From Combretum micranthum (Eukaryota; Streptophyta; Magnoliopsida; Myrtales; Combretaceae): a stretch of 64,000 nt of DNA. The notes below the pieces were generated by a model, which saw only the letters and a list, made by a program, of their open reading frames with translations, did no database searches and had not been told where the DNA came from. The DNA is taken from positions 1 to 64,000 of the forward strand of contig JAMXBD010000970.1 of NCBI GenBank assembly GCA_024138025.1, given 5' to 3'. Below, in pieces: positions 36,901-47,412 of this stretch. Position numbers and translations under genes: made by a program. Numbering within the stretch: position 1 is the first letter of the stretch; each line of letters opens with the position of its first letter.

Positions 36901-37529
36901 TCATTTATTAATGCTACTATTCCTCTCCTCACATGCCATGGTAAAATCCTTTGCTTCAAGATAGAATTTATCAACTTTTTACTTAATTTAGTGTTTTTTT
37001 TTTTGTCCTCTTTTTTTGTACTTTTTTCCTAATTATACATGACTTAACTGAGAATTAGGTGTCTTATTTTCTTCCCAAACTCAATGCATGTGTGCCACAT
37101 GGATTATACCCTATGAATGTTACATTTACCTTGCTACACACATCTGCATATATATAAGTTGCTACTCACCTATGTATTATGGTAGTTTTATTCCCATTTA
37201 AATATATATTATATATTTATGTGCACATTAAGTGTGTGTATATATACACACACACACTTATATCATGTTATCAATCTTTAATGTCAAATAGTTTATCTAT
37301 AGGATGCTGCTATTATTTAAAACTCAAAAGTTTTCATCAAATAACTAATTATATTATGTTTATAGTATTATAGATATTTTATATAATTTTATTTTCATTC
37401 GACATATATCCAAATTTATGGATTCACTTTACTTAATTTTTTTTATCTATAGCCACTTTTGACCTATAACTTTAATAAAAAAACATTTTATTTATTTATT
37501 TCATAGTACTATAATCCTAGGGGTTTACA
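33993..37529 (-). mobile_element. Solo LTR, TGTAAACCC family (3537 bp), inside Athila gag
   Basis: The plus strand reads TGTTACGCCCTAAG at 33993 and CTAGGGGTTTACA at 37529. CTTTC lies on both sides (33988-33992 and 37530-37534), a perfect target duplication. On the minus strand there is a TATA box (TTATAAATAA, 36861-36870) and a donor-like CAGAG|GTAAG about 230 nt downstream (36627-36635). The plus strand at 34020-34070 resembles the terminal block of the other copies (GTAACAGTCTTGCCGTGTAC...). Its sequence is more diverged than the other complete members. It splits the gag gene of the host element. Confidence 0.85.
36861..36870 (-). promoter_or_regulatory. TATA box of nested LTR
   Basis: Minus-strand TTATAAATAA occupies the same relative place as the TATA boxes of the sister LTRs, with a splice-donor-like AG|GTAAG downstream at about 36632. 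Confidence 0.5.
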
Positions 37530-37534
37530 CTTTC

Positions 37535-38352
37535 CCATTTATTGCTCCATTGATAGTTTTTCTTAGCCATATCTTCATATAATTTCAACGAAGCTTCAAG
37601 TGTCTTTGCGTTCAAAGTGTTCCTACCTACGACATCCACTAATTGACAACTGCAGTATTGAGACCATTATAGAAAGTTTATACCTGCATCCAATATGGTA
37701 CTTGATGATGAGGACATTTCTTTAGTAAATCCTTCTACCTTTGCCATGCATCATGAAGGGTCCCAGGGTCTTGTTAGTTGAATAATGAGATGTCGTTCCT
37801 CAACTTAACAATCTTGAAAAGTGGGAAATAGTTATCAAGAAACTGATCAACCATATCCTTCTAAATTTTTATGGCTCCTGAACCTAATGAGGATAACCAT
37901 TGCTTTGCTCATCCCCTTAAAAAAAAGGAGGATAGGCAAAGTCTTACGGCATGATCTATAACCCCATTATTCTTGAATGTCTCGTAGATTTCCATAAACA
38001 TATGCATTTGAGCATATGGGTCTTCATCAAGTAACCTATCAAATTGATAGTATCATTGTAGCATTTAAATCACTACACTCTTGATTCCAAAATTGTTTGG
38101 TACAATCGGTGGTTTCACAATAGTCGGTCTAGTACCCTCAAGTGCAGGTCTAGCATAATTTAGATTGGTCTTCGAAACTTCTTCATTATTACCAACCATA
38201 ACTACGTAATTGGTATCCAGTATTTGTTCTTCAAAAGTTAATGATCTAACAACGTCTTTTGCACTAGCTCTCAGTCTTCTATGGAATGTTCTATCGATTT
38301 CAAGATCTAAATCAAGAAGTCTTGCAGATAAGCTTCTTGTCATGCACTGCAA
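37535..38352 (-). pseudogene. N-terminal gag part of the Athila-like element
   Basis: The minus-strand frame opens at 38352 with an ATG. About residues 8-29 read SARLLDLDLEIDRTFHRRLR, and later TIVKPPIVPNNFGIKSVVI, the typical N-terminal gag signature. After two stops it continues LLDEDPYAQMHMFMEIYETF, then HAVRLCLSSFFF, KIVKLRNDISLF, KKCPHHQVPYW and TFYNGLNTAV, and in another frame TLEASLKLYEDMAKKNYQW. These are the retrotransposon gag domain in order. The nested LTR follows directly at 37529. Multiple stops make it dead. Confidence 0.85.
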
Positions 38353-38472
38353 AGGATCAGAATTTTAGAGTTAGAGTTTCTTAAAGCATATATTAGAAGA
38401 GAAAAAAGAATTAAGCATCATACAATAGAAAAGCTAAATTAGTAAAATTTAGGTGTTCCTAATATTGACAAG

Positions 38473-38490
38473 TCCCCGGCAACGGCATCA
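38473..38490 (-). promoter_or_regulatory. Primer-binding site, tRNA-Asp type
   Basis: Minus-strand TGATGCCGTTGCCGGGGA differs from the tRNA-Asp site TGGCGCCGTTGCCGGGGA at two positions, both of G-to-A or C-to-T type. It lies a few bases after the 5' LTR end, where minus-strand DNA synthesis would start. Confidence 0.85.
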
Positions 38491-38496
38491 AAACCT

Positions 38497-39920
38497 TAAT
38501 GTGGAATATTAATTGCAGTCAATCAAATTTAAACCCGATATTTTTCCACAATTATTCTTAGGAAAGCTTACCTATCGATTATAATATAATTGAGCACATG
38601 GATCATTCCACCAGGACCTACAATTACTAGTAGTACCCTAAGTCCACTATCCGTCTAAAATAATTCAAGTGATATTAATATATTCAAGAAACTAATTAAT
38701 TAACTAACTAATCCTAGCAAAATGAGTGTCACGCTTTTAAAAGTATCAATCATAAAACTAACCCTAGTCTTGATTCACCGCTAATCTTATTTTTCAATCT
38801 TTATAAGATATTCATTGATGGATATTTAGATCCTTGAACAACAAGAACTTTATATTTAATTAACATCTCTTTCAAGAATATCAATTTCTAACCTTACATG
38901 ATTAATAAAAATGTCTTTCATTATTAACTACATATAAGATTGCATTATAGTTCAAGATTCCTAAACAAAATTTAATCTTTATATAGAAAGTTCATGTATT
39001 CTATGTCTAGGTTACATCCAAACTTTTCTATATATGCTAGATCGATCTTATCAATCAACCTTTTAACCTAATTAACAAGAATCATATATTGATCTAATAC
39101 TGCACATATATTAAATAAAAAAAAACAATAAATACAAAATGAACAGGTTTAAGAATACATAAACGTCCACTAATAAACAAATAAGTCTCAACATTACGGT
39201 TAAGGTTCCTCAAGACCTAGGTTATGAGCATCTATTTTTCCATAAAGAAATTATTACAATGATAAAAAATAAGAAAAACGGAAAGGATTCATGATTACAA
39301 CCCTTTACAATGAAGTCTTGTGATCTTCAAGGGACTCTTACATTTCTCCACTCTAAAATACCTATTATTCTCTCTAGGGTTAGTAGAAATAAAGATCACA
39401 CCCTTAAATGATGAGTCAAGGTGGCTATCTATAGAAAAAGGCAAAATAACTTCTTCGTAACCATCCTACACGACCATGTTTGAGCCCATGTAGGATAAAA
39501 ATTGGCAAAACAATGAAATATTGGTTTTGCACAATCCCGAGTAGAGCCCGTGCACGGTAGTCGTGTATAATGAACTAATGCTTTTAATCACTTTCCAAGT
39601 TTTGTATATGCATGTTGCTCGGCTTCTATAGCTCCTTGTGTACTTTAAAATCACTTGTTGGTCATATTTTACCTTCTACGTCAGTATTCTACACAGTTTG
39701 TGAAGAAAGGTTATGTATGTTGTAAATCTTCACTTTGCCTATTTCTTTATTAAAATCTTCTTTAACTCATCTAAATGTCTTCATTAAGCTCAATATCTTC
39801 CTTTATTCTTGAAATTGATATTTTAATAAAATAAGTATCATTTTCTTTAATAATTCATATAAAAGTTAAGTAATATAATGTCAAATAAATATGAATAATA
39901 AAGGCCTTTTGACACTTCCA
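38497..39920 (-). repeat. 5' LTR of the Athila-like element
   Basis: The LTR matches 21764-23175 end to end. On the minus strand it starts TGGAAGTGTC and ends CCACATTA, where the 3' LTR has CCACATCA (C-to-T). It is followed by the primer-binding site. Confidence 0.85.
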
Positions 39921-39926
39921 ATAGAG

Positions 39927-42900
39927 TGCTATCTCTTTGTCCTTATCGAACATCAACAGAGCACAACCTGAGCACCAAATAACATGCCTAGTACTCTAGA
40001 ACAACCAGAATAGATCAAACCTAGGCCATCCTAGTTGTTACCAAGCTTAACTAGCCGAGCTCCACACGACTAGCAGATGTCGACACCATATTCCACTGAG
40101 CAAAGATCAACTGACGGTCCAACCTGAGCTGATCAAGCCTCCTCATACTAAGAAAACTCATAGTGAAGACTCGAATTGCCCTCCTGGCTCTTATTGTTAA
40201 GAGGTGAACTGAGCACATCCTAGCCCAAGATGAACCTACCAAGAACTGAGTACCTTATAAGCAAGTTAACCTCCTTAAACTTATCATTAAGTGACATCTC
40301 GAAATATTTTCCTTTGTAAAATTCAGACTTTTTTTTTTCTTTTGTATTTTACTATGTGCGAAGGGTAGGGGAGACCACTTTACTCTAGACTTTCCATGCC
40401 ATAAACCCCATATACTATAAATACCCATCATTATTTTCATAGAGGAGATCATCTAGTATTCCACCATACACCATATACAGAAACCTTTCATTTTCCACTA
40501 TCCAACATTCTATTCACCATTCATTTGCACTCCATTCTCCATTTTCCATTCACACTCATTGCATCCATCCAACTTACCTCACTTCATGACCTCAACTTCA
40601 AACTTGTCTCATTAACCTCACTTCATCTTCTAGTACTATTGATTATGAACCCTCATAGTACAATTGGACCCAAAATTATTAGGAAGACATTTCTAATATT
40701 TCAAGTATATTCTCTACGTTATCTCTTGTTATGGATTGTGCTCAAATTTTTATCATGAGTGAAATTATATTTTCAAGTATGAGCTGATTTATTTAAGTGG
40801 GATTATGTGATGGGCTAATGGATTTCCTAAGTAGTTAAATTGTTCTTATAATGGGCTTTATTGATTCAAATTCCACGCCTATGACGTGACCCATGATACA
40901 AACTAGCAACTTGTCTTCACTTCAACACTGTCCTTAAAGGTCGGCGACTTTCATTATTAGGCTCGCGGCTTTCATTAAAAAACCAGTGGCTTTGATCAGT
41001 TTGCACTTATTTCTTTGCTCGTCCATTCTTCGACTTATCCCGCTTGTCTAAATAGTCCATAGCTATATCTTCAACTACATTTAGAGATACTCGAAAGGGA
41101 TGTGATAATCAAATTGAAAAAGAAAATAAGATTTCAAAACTGACATGGACACATGCTATTTTGTTTTGAATCTTAGAATTTATGGTCCTAATGCAATTGA
41201 AATTATGATTTAAGACATGAACACATGCTTGAATCACAATTTCAATTAGAGTACCATTATTTGTGAACGAAATATGTTATTTAACTGATGATTATAGATA
41301 GATTACTCAAAAAGCATATCTATGCTATAATTAGAATTTTGCAGCTCAAGAGTGGATCAATTTCTTGTAAATTTAATCAAAATCCAATTCAATAAACCCG
41401 ACTATAATTACAAAGCAATGAAAGAATATCCCGCTTTTACCCTTGCATAATCCCACACTTGTGAATTGAAGGAGTTCGAAAGTAATTTTCGAACTCTCCT
41501 TCTACACATATATCATCCATAACTAAATTCATGATTTGGATTTGTGACAATTAGTTTCTTAATGAATCACTCAAACATTGTATGAGAAAGTTTGTAAGTG
41601 AATGAGTCTAGAAGAAGTTGGAGCCCAAGGATTTCAAGTAGCTCTCTTAATGATTTGGTGGGATGTCTAAAGGAAGGTAAGCTCTCTTAAGGAAGAAAGG
41701 CTTCGGTGGATAATACATGCCACGTATGATATACACAGTGATATATATTTTCTATTGAATATTTTTGCTTGCAAAGGAAGGCAAAGCCCAGCGGTGAACG
41801 AGCTGATATTGGGTGAAGATAAGGTGTTACCTTTGCCAAGATTCATAGCTAAGAATATATTGGTTGTCAATTGTCATCTTAGTCATTGTTTTTCTCATTA
41901 GTTTTAGTTTTTCATGCTAAATCCTGTGTGTCTCATTCTTACTTTTGTGCTGGTCCATCGCTAACATGTGTAATTCTATGATCCACAACAATCTATCCAA
42001 TTGAATCCTTAAAAAATTTGGTGTGTCAGGATTACGCATGATCGGGTTCCCCCGCTTTTACTCCTTCGTTCAACCTCATCCTTATTCTCTTTGGTTTTCT
42101 AAGTTTATTTTATGCAGAATTCAATTATTTTAGCTAGGATTTTACCAGATCTTTCGTTTTTCACCCATATTCACAATTATGTAGTCAAATGCACTTAAAT
42201 CTGAAGTAGCAACTGGTTAGATTTGGAGTTTCCAGTTTCAATAGTAACTGAAAAGTAATTTGAAATAATGATGCGGGGAATACGAACATATGAAGCTGCC
42301 TTCTCCCGTGCAAATTCAAAGCATTCCTACACAAACTTTGGTAGGCAACAACGTCCATAGTAAGTTGCAAATGCTCTTCACATGCTAACCCAAAAGAATA
42401 ATTGGGATATACATGCTTTGTTTGTTCCATGACAATCCTTTTTCCTTGTAACTATTCTTGCCTTCACATTTGTTTGTTTACCCCAAAAAAGCAAGACAAG
42501 AGAAGTTCCTGATGTACAGCTAAATCCCTTACAAAAAGGGACAAGAACATGGTCCACACCTTGAACTGACCATTGATTTAGAAAGAATCTTATTAAAGTG
42601 AGATTAACTGGAATAATCATCGATTTAGTTCTATATCAGGATAGCTCCTTTACTGAGTTTTGAAGAAATAGAATTCTCCGTCCAACAAAACGAGGAAAAA
42701 GTAAAAAAGCAAAAGGAATTACAAGATTGGTCATTTTGGCTTTTGTCTGTCCTTCGCCTGAAAACACTATGGTCCTTGACCCCAAAAAAGGGGGAAAAAA
42801 TATGGATCTAATCTTTTTATATTCATTCAATTTTCATCAACTTACCTCCTTTATATACTAAACACTTTCATATGTAATTAAAGGTTGAAATTATAAGGAG

Positions 42901-43260
42901 AAATAAGACATTACAAATAATTCGAAACCTAAAATACGAATCTTTTTAGTTCAGATTTAAAACTGTTTGAAAACCGAGATACGGACATACCACCAAGGCG
43001 AAATTTTCCTTCTTTATGTGAAAACTCTAATGAAATCTTTGTCTTGGATGTTTCAACTAGCAGAAAAAGAAAAAGGGAAGACATGAAAGTTGGAGATATC
43101 AATCTAACCTATTAAAAAGCTGCACCATTTTCTGTCTGTGATCGTATGAATCCTTGAACCGTGTTAAAAAGACAAGAAGGAAAAGAATATAATTTACTAA
43201 AGAAAATTAGAGCCTTGTTAATTACATTTCATTCGACAAATGATGCAAAAAGACCTGGAA
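39927..43260. other. Gene-free stretch with an LTR-type promoter
   Basis: A plus-strand CTATAAATA at 40415-40423 is followed by a CT-rich leader (40450-40560), similar in style to the LTR promoters elsewhere, so part of this is probably another retroelement remnant. The part 42180-43260 lies downstream of the RING-H2 gene and must contain its 3' untranslated region, but no single poly(A) signal stands out. Several short frames near 42.2-42.8 kb show no recognisable motif. Confidence 0.4.
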
Positions 43261-43815
43261 TTATGGTTCGATCCCGCGATATATCATATCAATCCCTTCT
43301 TGATGCCAGGGAACCACCTCTGCCAGTGGGGTTGAAAGCGGAGTCGGCATAGGTGAATTCCTACAAACCGGGCACGTCGGATGCGATCGAAGCCAAGGAT
43401 CAACACACTTGACATGAAACAAATGCCCACATTCAGGCAACAGCCTAAGAACATCGCTGTTTTTGTAATCTGCCAAACATACAGAACAGCAAGTAGCAGT
43501 GGAGTCACCTTTGCCTTTCTTCTGAAGCTTAGCCTCAGAATACAGCAATTTAGGATAGCTAGCTATGGTGGCTTCATCAAGACCGATGTCGATGGAAACG
43601 TTGTCGGGTTGATCCGATGCCTGTCGGATTGTGTTGCTGCTCGTGTTCCTCTGGTTGACGATAAAGGCTGTCGCTTGGAGATTCCTGGTGCAGAAATAGG
43701 ATGCAAGAGTTATAGTTGTGATTAGTACTAGAATTCCAACAGAAACTCCTATGCCATAGCCAAGACCGCCTAGGCTGTGGCCTCCGAAGAGGCCTCCGGT
43801 GTCTGTTGTGTTCAT
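43261..43815 (-). CDS. RING-H2 finger protein, ATL family (ATL67-like)
   Basis: A predicted E3 ubiquitin ligase of 184 residues. A Gly-rich N-terminus (residues 7-23) is followed by one hydrophobic segment (about 24-41), the usual ATL membrane anchor. The GLD motif is at 78-80 (GLDEATIASYP), with Tyr-Pro as in the family. The RING-H2 is complete: C110-x2-C113, C129-x-H131-x2-H134-x2-C137, C148-x2-C151, with P127 before the third Cys and W141 in the E2-contact region. The C-terminal tail is 33 residues. There is no intron, as usual for ATLs. The start is the first Met after an in-frame stop at 43879-43881; the stop is TAA at 43261-43263. It is the only intact gene in the window. Known family members ubiquitinate membrane or secretory targets and are often stress-induced; the substrate here is unknown. 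Resemblance to ATL67 is by N-terminal wording and size, so paralogue assignment is tentative. Confidence 0.93.
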   Translation of the reverse strand: MNTTDTGGLFGGHSLGGLGYGIGVSVGILVLITTITLASYFCTRNLQATAFIVNQRNTSSNTIRQASDQPDNVSIDIGLDEATIASYPKLLYSEAKLQKKGKGDSTATCCSVCLADYKNSDVLRLLPECGHLFHVKCVDPWLRSHPTCPVCRNSPMPTPLSTPLAEVVPWHQEGIDMIYRGIEP

Positions 43816-43966
43816 GTGGTGGAGTTTGGAGAGGAAAGGGAAGGTGTAATGATGGTAGTGATGATGATGGAGGTGGTGTCAGCCATTGTTGCGGCACAAG
43901 AAATGGTTATTACTTGTGGGTTTGTAAGATATGGATGTTTAAAAGTCAACGGTAATAACATGACAA

Positions 43967-44028
43967 GGAAATGAACGTAGGTTATTATACCGAAAAAAGA
44001 AAAAAAAAAAGGAAACGAACGTAGGTTA
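43967..44028 (-). repeat. Duplicated 18-bp motif in the RING-H2 gene leader
   Basis: GGAAATGAACGTAGGTTA (43967-43984) and GGAAACGAACGTAGGTTA (44011-44028) differ at one base and are 44 bp apart, separated by an A-rich tract. They lie between the TATA box and the ATG, in or next to the 5' untranslated region. Each has an ACGT core. Confidence 0.7.
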
Positions 44029-44045
44029 CGCTGTATTGCTTATAG

Positions 44046-44055
44046 TTTATATATA
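44046..44055 (-). promoter_or_regulatory. TATA box of the RING-H2 gene
   Basis: Minus-strand TATATATAAA lies about 230 bp upstream of the ATG, giving a leader of roughly 200 nt. TTGACT W-box cores occur on the same strand at 44110-44115 (upstream) and about 43944-43949 (leader), compatible with WRKY control but common by chance. Confidence 0.6.
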
Positions 44056-45700
44056 TTGGTGGTGCGGTATTTTCAATTTAGTTGAAGGTTGATCTGGTGA
44101 GCTAAAACAAGTCAATGGGTGTAAATCAATTGTGAAGTGCTTACTTTATTGAAGCTTCTTTAATGCGGGGACGGACTAGACGGGTTGAAAGGACTCCAGC
44201 CCTTGGAAAAAATTTGATTATTATAATATTTTAAATAAAAAAAAAAAATGTATCATGCTTATATTTATAATAAAATAAATTTGATCATCCAGTCATATGG
44301 TTCTATGTTCATCACTGCTTTAATAGGTCTTATTGTTTCTATGTAAAGAGTACAAAATAAATAAATAAAAAGAACAATTATAAGTTTAAGCACTAGTCGT
44401 ACAATGCACATCATAAAAAAAAAAAAAAAGAAAAGTAAACAAATATAAATGTGGATTTTCTTTTTAATTTTCTGTATTAATAAGTACCTTTAGGCTTTGG
44501 ATGCCTATTAAAAATTTGCTAGAATAAAATAAATAGTATAGCAAGTTTCGTCTATAATGTTTAAGTAAAAAGCTCATTTTTTGTATCTTTCATATTTTTA
44601 TTTTTCCATTTAATGTTTTATTTTTACAGAAAATCCCTCCAATACATATATATAATATATGAACAAATATTTTTTTTCTTTTTGTGTAAAATTCTTACTA
44701 AGCTAAACACCAACTATTTAAAATAATCCCTACTTTATCCTAAATAGCTACCCATTATTAATATTTTAATATTCATTATTTTTTTTTGTTTATTATGTTT
44801 TTTGTATACTTTATATTTGCAATGAGCATTTTCTTTGATATAGTGAGCTTTTTTTTTTTTTTTTCTTTTGTATATATCTTTTTCACACCTAATGCGTGTC
44901 CAGACTGTTGTTTAGTTATATTACATATGCAGTATGCTTACCAGTCAACGATTCACTCTAACCCCTTTGCGTTCGGTTTTGGTATATCCTTCACCTAAGA
45001 ATTCCTACTTTGTTGAATTCTGCTTGGCCAGCCTCTTTGTTAAAGAAATGAGATTTCAAAGTATATTTTATTGTTGCCAGATGGGAAGGAATTGACTATC
45101 TTGTTGATTAATTTAATTGAACATAATCCTTCTTGAAGATAGATCGGTTCAAATACGGTTTAATCTTCGATTTAAATTGATTATATTTATTAACCTTTTA
45201 AGCATCTAGCTTATCCGAATTAAGTCTATAAGATTCTTATATTTCAAAACCTGATAATCATGTTGCTAATAATTTCATTTTGCTGACTTAACCAATCGTT
45301 TGTCAACCCCATATGGACATTGTTACCACTAAGATGTTATTGCTGTTGTTATTATTATTATTATTATTATTACTACTGCTGGAAAGCAAAAACGATGATG
45401 ATGTGTCTTTCGGCTTAAGGAGCTTGTCAATTGCATTTTTCGACGCGAAGAAAACTAATATGATATTAAAATTTTATCGCTTTCCTTATCTACTTATTTT
45501 TTTAATCCCAAATTCCATTTCTTCTTTCACATTGCAATTCCCCAATTACTCCTATCCCATCTCTAGAATTCATGGCATGCCATTTCATTAACACCGCCGC
45601 ACCACCACCACCCCTTCGCCGTCGGCTCTTTAAACTTTCTGCAGTTGGCGACAGTTAATTGTCAAAATTTGTTGTTCACAGGTGAAGTTGGCGACAGTTA
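44056..45700. other. Intergenic, AT-rich, with a (TTA)n microsatellite
   Basis: The upstream region of the RING-H2 gene, then unassigned sequence. (TTA)n lies at about 45349-45373 and makes a poly-Leu open frame on the plus strand that I do not accept as a gene. A GTTGGCGACAGTTAA motif occurs twice, 46 bp apart (about 45643 and 45689). Confidence 0.5.
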
Positions 45701-45701
45701 A

Positions 45702-45860
45702 CACTACAAGAAAATAGGTCTTTAAAAATGAAAATTTTGTGATGAAAATTAAAAAATATAGTTATAATTTTACAAATAAAATCTACGATTATGGCTTTTG
45801 TGGCGGAAGCTTACGTTTAGAAACAGAATTTTTATCTTTAAAGCCTAATTTTTTTATATA
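45702..45860 (+). mobile_element. CACTA (En/Spm-type) transposon end
   Basis: CACTACAAGAAAATAGG at 45702 is the canonical terminal inverted repeat of plant CACTA transposons. The subterminal part repeats short ..AAAATTTTGTGATG../..AAAATT.. modules. No opposite end (…TTTTCTTGTAGTG) was seen in the window, so this is a truncated or fragmented copy. TAA precedes it and would be the 3-bp target duplication. Confidence 0.6.
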
Positions 45861-45984
45861 TTAACTGTCTTAATTCAATTATGAAGGGTTGTGCTGTTCT
45901 TCTATTAACCAATATAAATCGCAATACAATGTTATATTTTGTGATCCAGGTTTTCTCAATTGTTTTGGCAATTTCACCTAATTT

Positions 45985-46235
45985 TAGTAATAATGTCATA
46001 ATAGCACCTAATCTTTAATAAAAAATATAATTAGATATCTAAATTTTGAAATTGATCAATTGAATACATGAACTTCAAAATTGATCAATTTAATATCTAA
46101 AAAACCGAACGAAGATACCGTTGGTATGCATGAAAAGTTTTTTTAGGTACTAAATTGATTAATTTCAAGGTTCAATACCTAATTACATATTTTGTTAAAG
46201 CTTATATACCATTTATGACATTAACCCCCTATTTT
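45985..46235. mobile_element. Foldback element in the direct repeat
   Basis: The left arm ATGTCATAATAGCACCTAAT and the right arm read backwards (ATGTCATAAATGGTATATAAG) are inverted partners. Both continue with ...TAATTAGRTATCTAAA...TTGATCAATT. A second copy lies at about 48820-49075. Confidence 0.6.
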
Positions 46236-46377
46236 ATGTAAAAAAATGTCTAACTTGAATTGAATCATTCAATCCCCACTTGATTTAGCTTATACAATGC
46301 ATGTATAAATATGGTCTCTTAAAAAAAAGAAATAATAATTATCCAAAGCAAAACTTTATGATTGTTTTGAGCATATA

Positions 46378-46676
46378 TGTCACATTTGGTACTTGAAATT
46401 TGTCAATTTGCATAATTAACTATTTAAACTTTAAAAGTGTCAATTTACTATGTACAAATTTACCAAAGGTATTTATAGTATCTAAGTGTGATCACTAATT
46501 GCAATATATGCTTAATTTTAGATAACAAATTGCAAAATTTGATAAAATTAAGTTGATCATTATAAAAATGGGCAAAATTTTGGTATCAAATTAACACTTT
46601 TAAATTTTAAATAGCTAATTACAAAGATTAACAAAATTTAGGCATCAAATGTGATAATCACTTTTGTCTTAAAGTT
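46378..46676. mobile_element. Second foldback element in the direct repeat
   Basis: The left arm TGTCACATTTGGTACTTGAA and the right arm read backwards (TATCACATTTGATGCCTAAA) align for about 70 bp, with shared ACTATTTAAA and TTTAAAAGTGTCAATTT-like parts. A second copy lies at about 49225-49515. Confidence 0.6.
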
Positions 46677-47069
46677 TTAAATTAAGGACTCTTCTTTTTA
46701 TTTATTTATTTATTATTATTATTATAGTAGATACTAAAATATATCATTTTCATGGTTGTCATGAATGGTACGCATCTCTGAGTTGTTAAGATTCCTAAAA
46801 CATACACATATTTCCCTTATTTTTCTGAGTTGTCAATTCATTTATAAGTGGTCAAAGTTTCATGCAGCGTCCATGTCAATGTTCTAGTTATACTAAATTT
46901 GTAATTAATGGTATACCAGACTCCATCTATGGGCATAATATGTATATGTGTTTGAAGAAAACGATGAAGATGTCTCATCGATCTCCATTTAAGAATAGTC
47001 TTGATTATTTCCTAACTTTATATTGGCAAACTTGTATCATCCCTAAATTCTAAGTGGAAAGAGTGAATG

Positions 47070-47071
<2 letters not shown>

Positions 47072-47106
<35 letters not shown>
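47072..47106. repeat. Uninterrupted T35 tract
   Basis: There are 35 T in a row. The sister repeat has a much shorter T run at about 49882. It is a candidate length-polymorphic site. Confidence 0.9.
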
Positions 47107-47109
<3 letters not shown>

Positions 47110-47412
47110 ATTACTTGGAGTATAATATTTTGATAAATGGAAAAAGTGGTCGAAAAAATTAATCCATCTAGAGACTGTAGACATGGTAGCTACTTTTCCC
47201 TTACCTTTTTATTATTATTGCTAATGTTCTTCTAGAGAAATATAAACTTGGGCTGATAAAGTATGTGAGGTTGAAAAGAGCGTTTTAGATGATTTCCCAT
47301 TTACTATGTGTCCATGACTCTCTTTTTTTCTACGGTACTACATAGAGGAAGAGGATTTTGAACATGGTATCTCTTACTTGAAAGTTTAAAGATGATATTA
47401 TTAGGCCACAAG

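Larger units (their letters stand above)
21764..39921 (-). mobile_element. Athila-like Ty3/gypsy retrotransposon, with two nested LTRs
   Basis: The order on the minus strand is 5' LTR (38497-39920), primer-binding site (38473-38490), gag, protease, reverse transcriptase, RNase H, post-pol remnant, polypurine tract and 3' LTR (21764-23175). TAGAG occurs directly outside both ends (21759-21763 and 39922-39926), with one base of slack at the right end, supporting a single insertion. Removing the nested LTRs (23493-27923 and 33993-37529) leaves about 10.2 kb, a normal Athila size. The PBS type, the DLGASINLMP-like protease motif (here with G to E) and the GTGTGGAGAAG tract before the 3' LTR fit the Athila lineage. 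All genes are broken, and integrase was not recognised. Confidence 0.8.
45864..47412. repeat. 1.5-kb direct repeat, copy 1
   Basis: The repeat begins ACTGTCTTAATTCAATTATG and matches 48688-50187 along its length, including CAGGTTTTCTCAATTGTTTT, GTCAAAGTTTCATG, GGCATAATATGTATATGTGT and CATAGAGGAAGAGG near the end. It contains two foldback segments (45985-46235 and 46378-46676) and an uninterrupted T35 tract (47072-47106). No PBS or TG..CA termini were found, so I do not call these LTRs. Confidence 0.8.

Noticed and set aside
42180..42830. Short minus-strand frames downstream of the RING-H2 gene as further exons or genes
   Set aside because: They have no recognisable motifs, overlap one another in different frames, and the RING-H2 gene is complete without them.
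43381..43725. 114-codon frame opposite the RING-H2 gene
   Set aside because: It is antisense to a well-supported CDS with intact zinc ligands.
45313..45591. 92-codon plus-strand frame with a poly-Leu signal-peptide look
   Set aside because: The Leu run is produced by a (TTA)n microsatellite; the rest has no recognisable motif.
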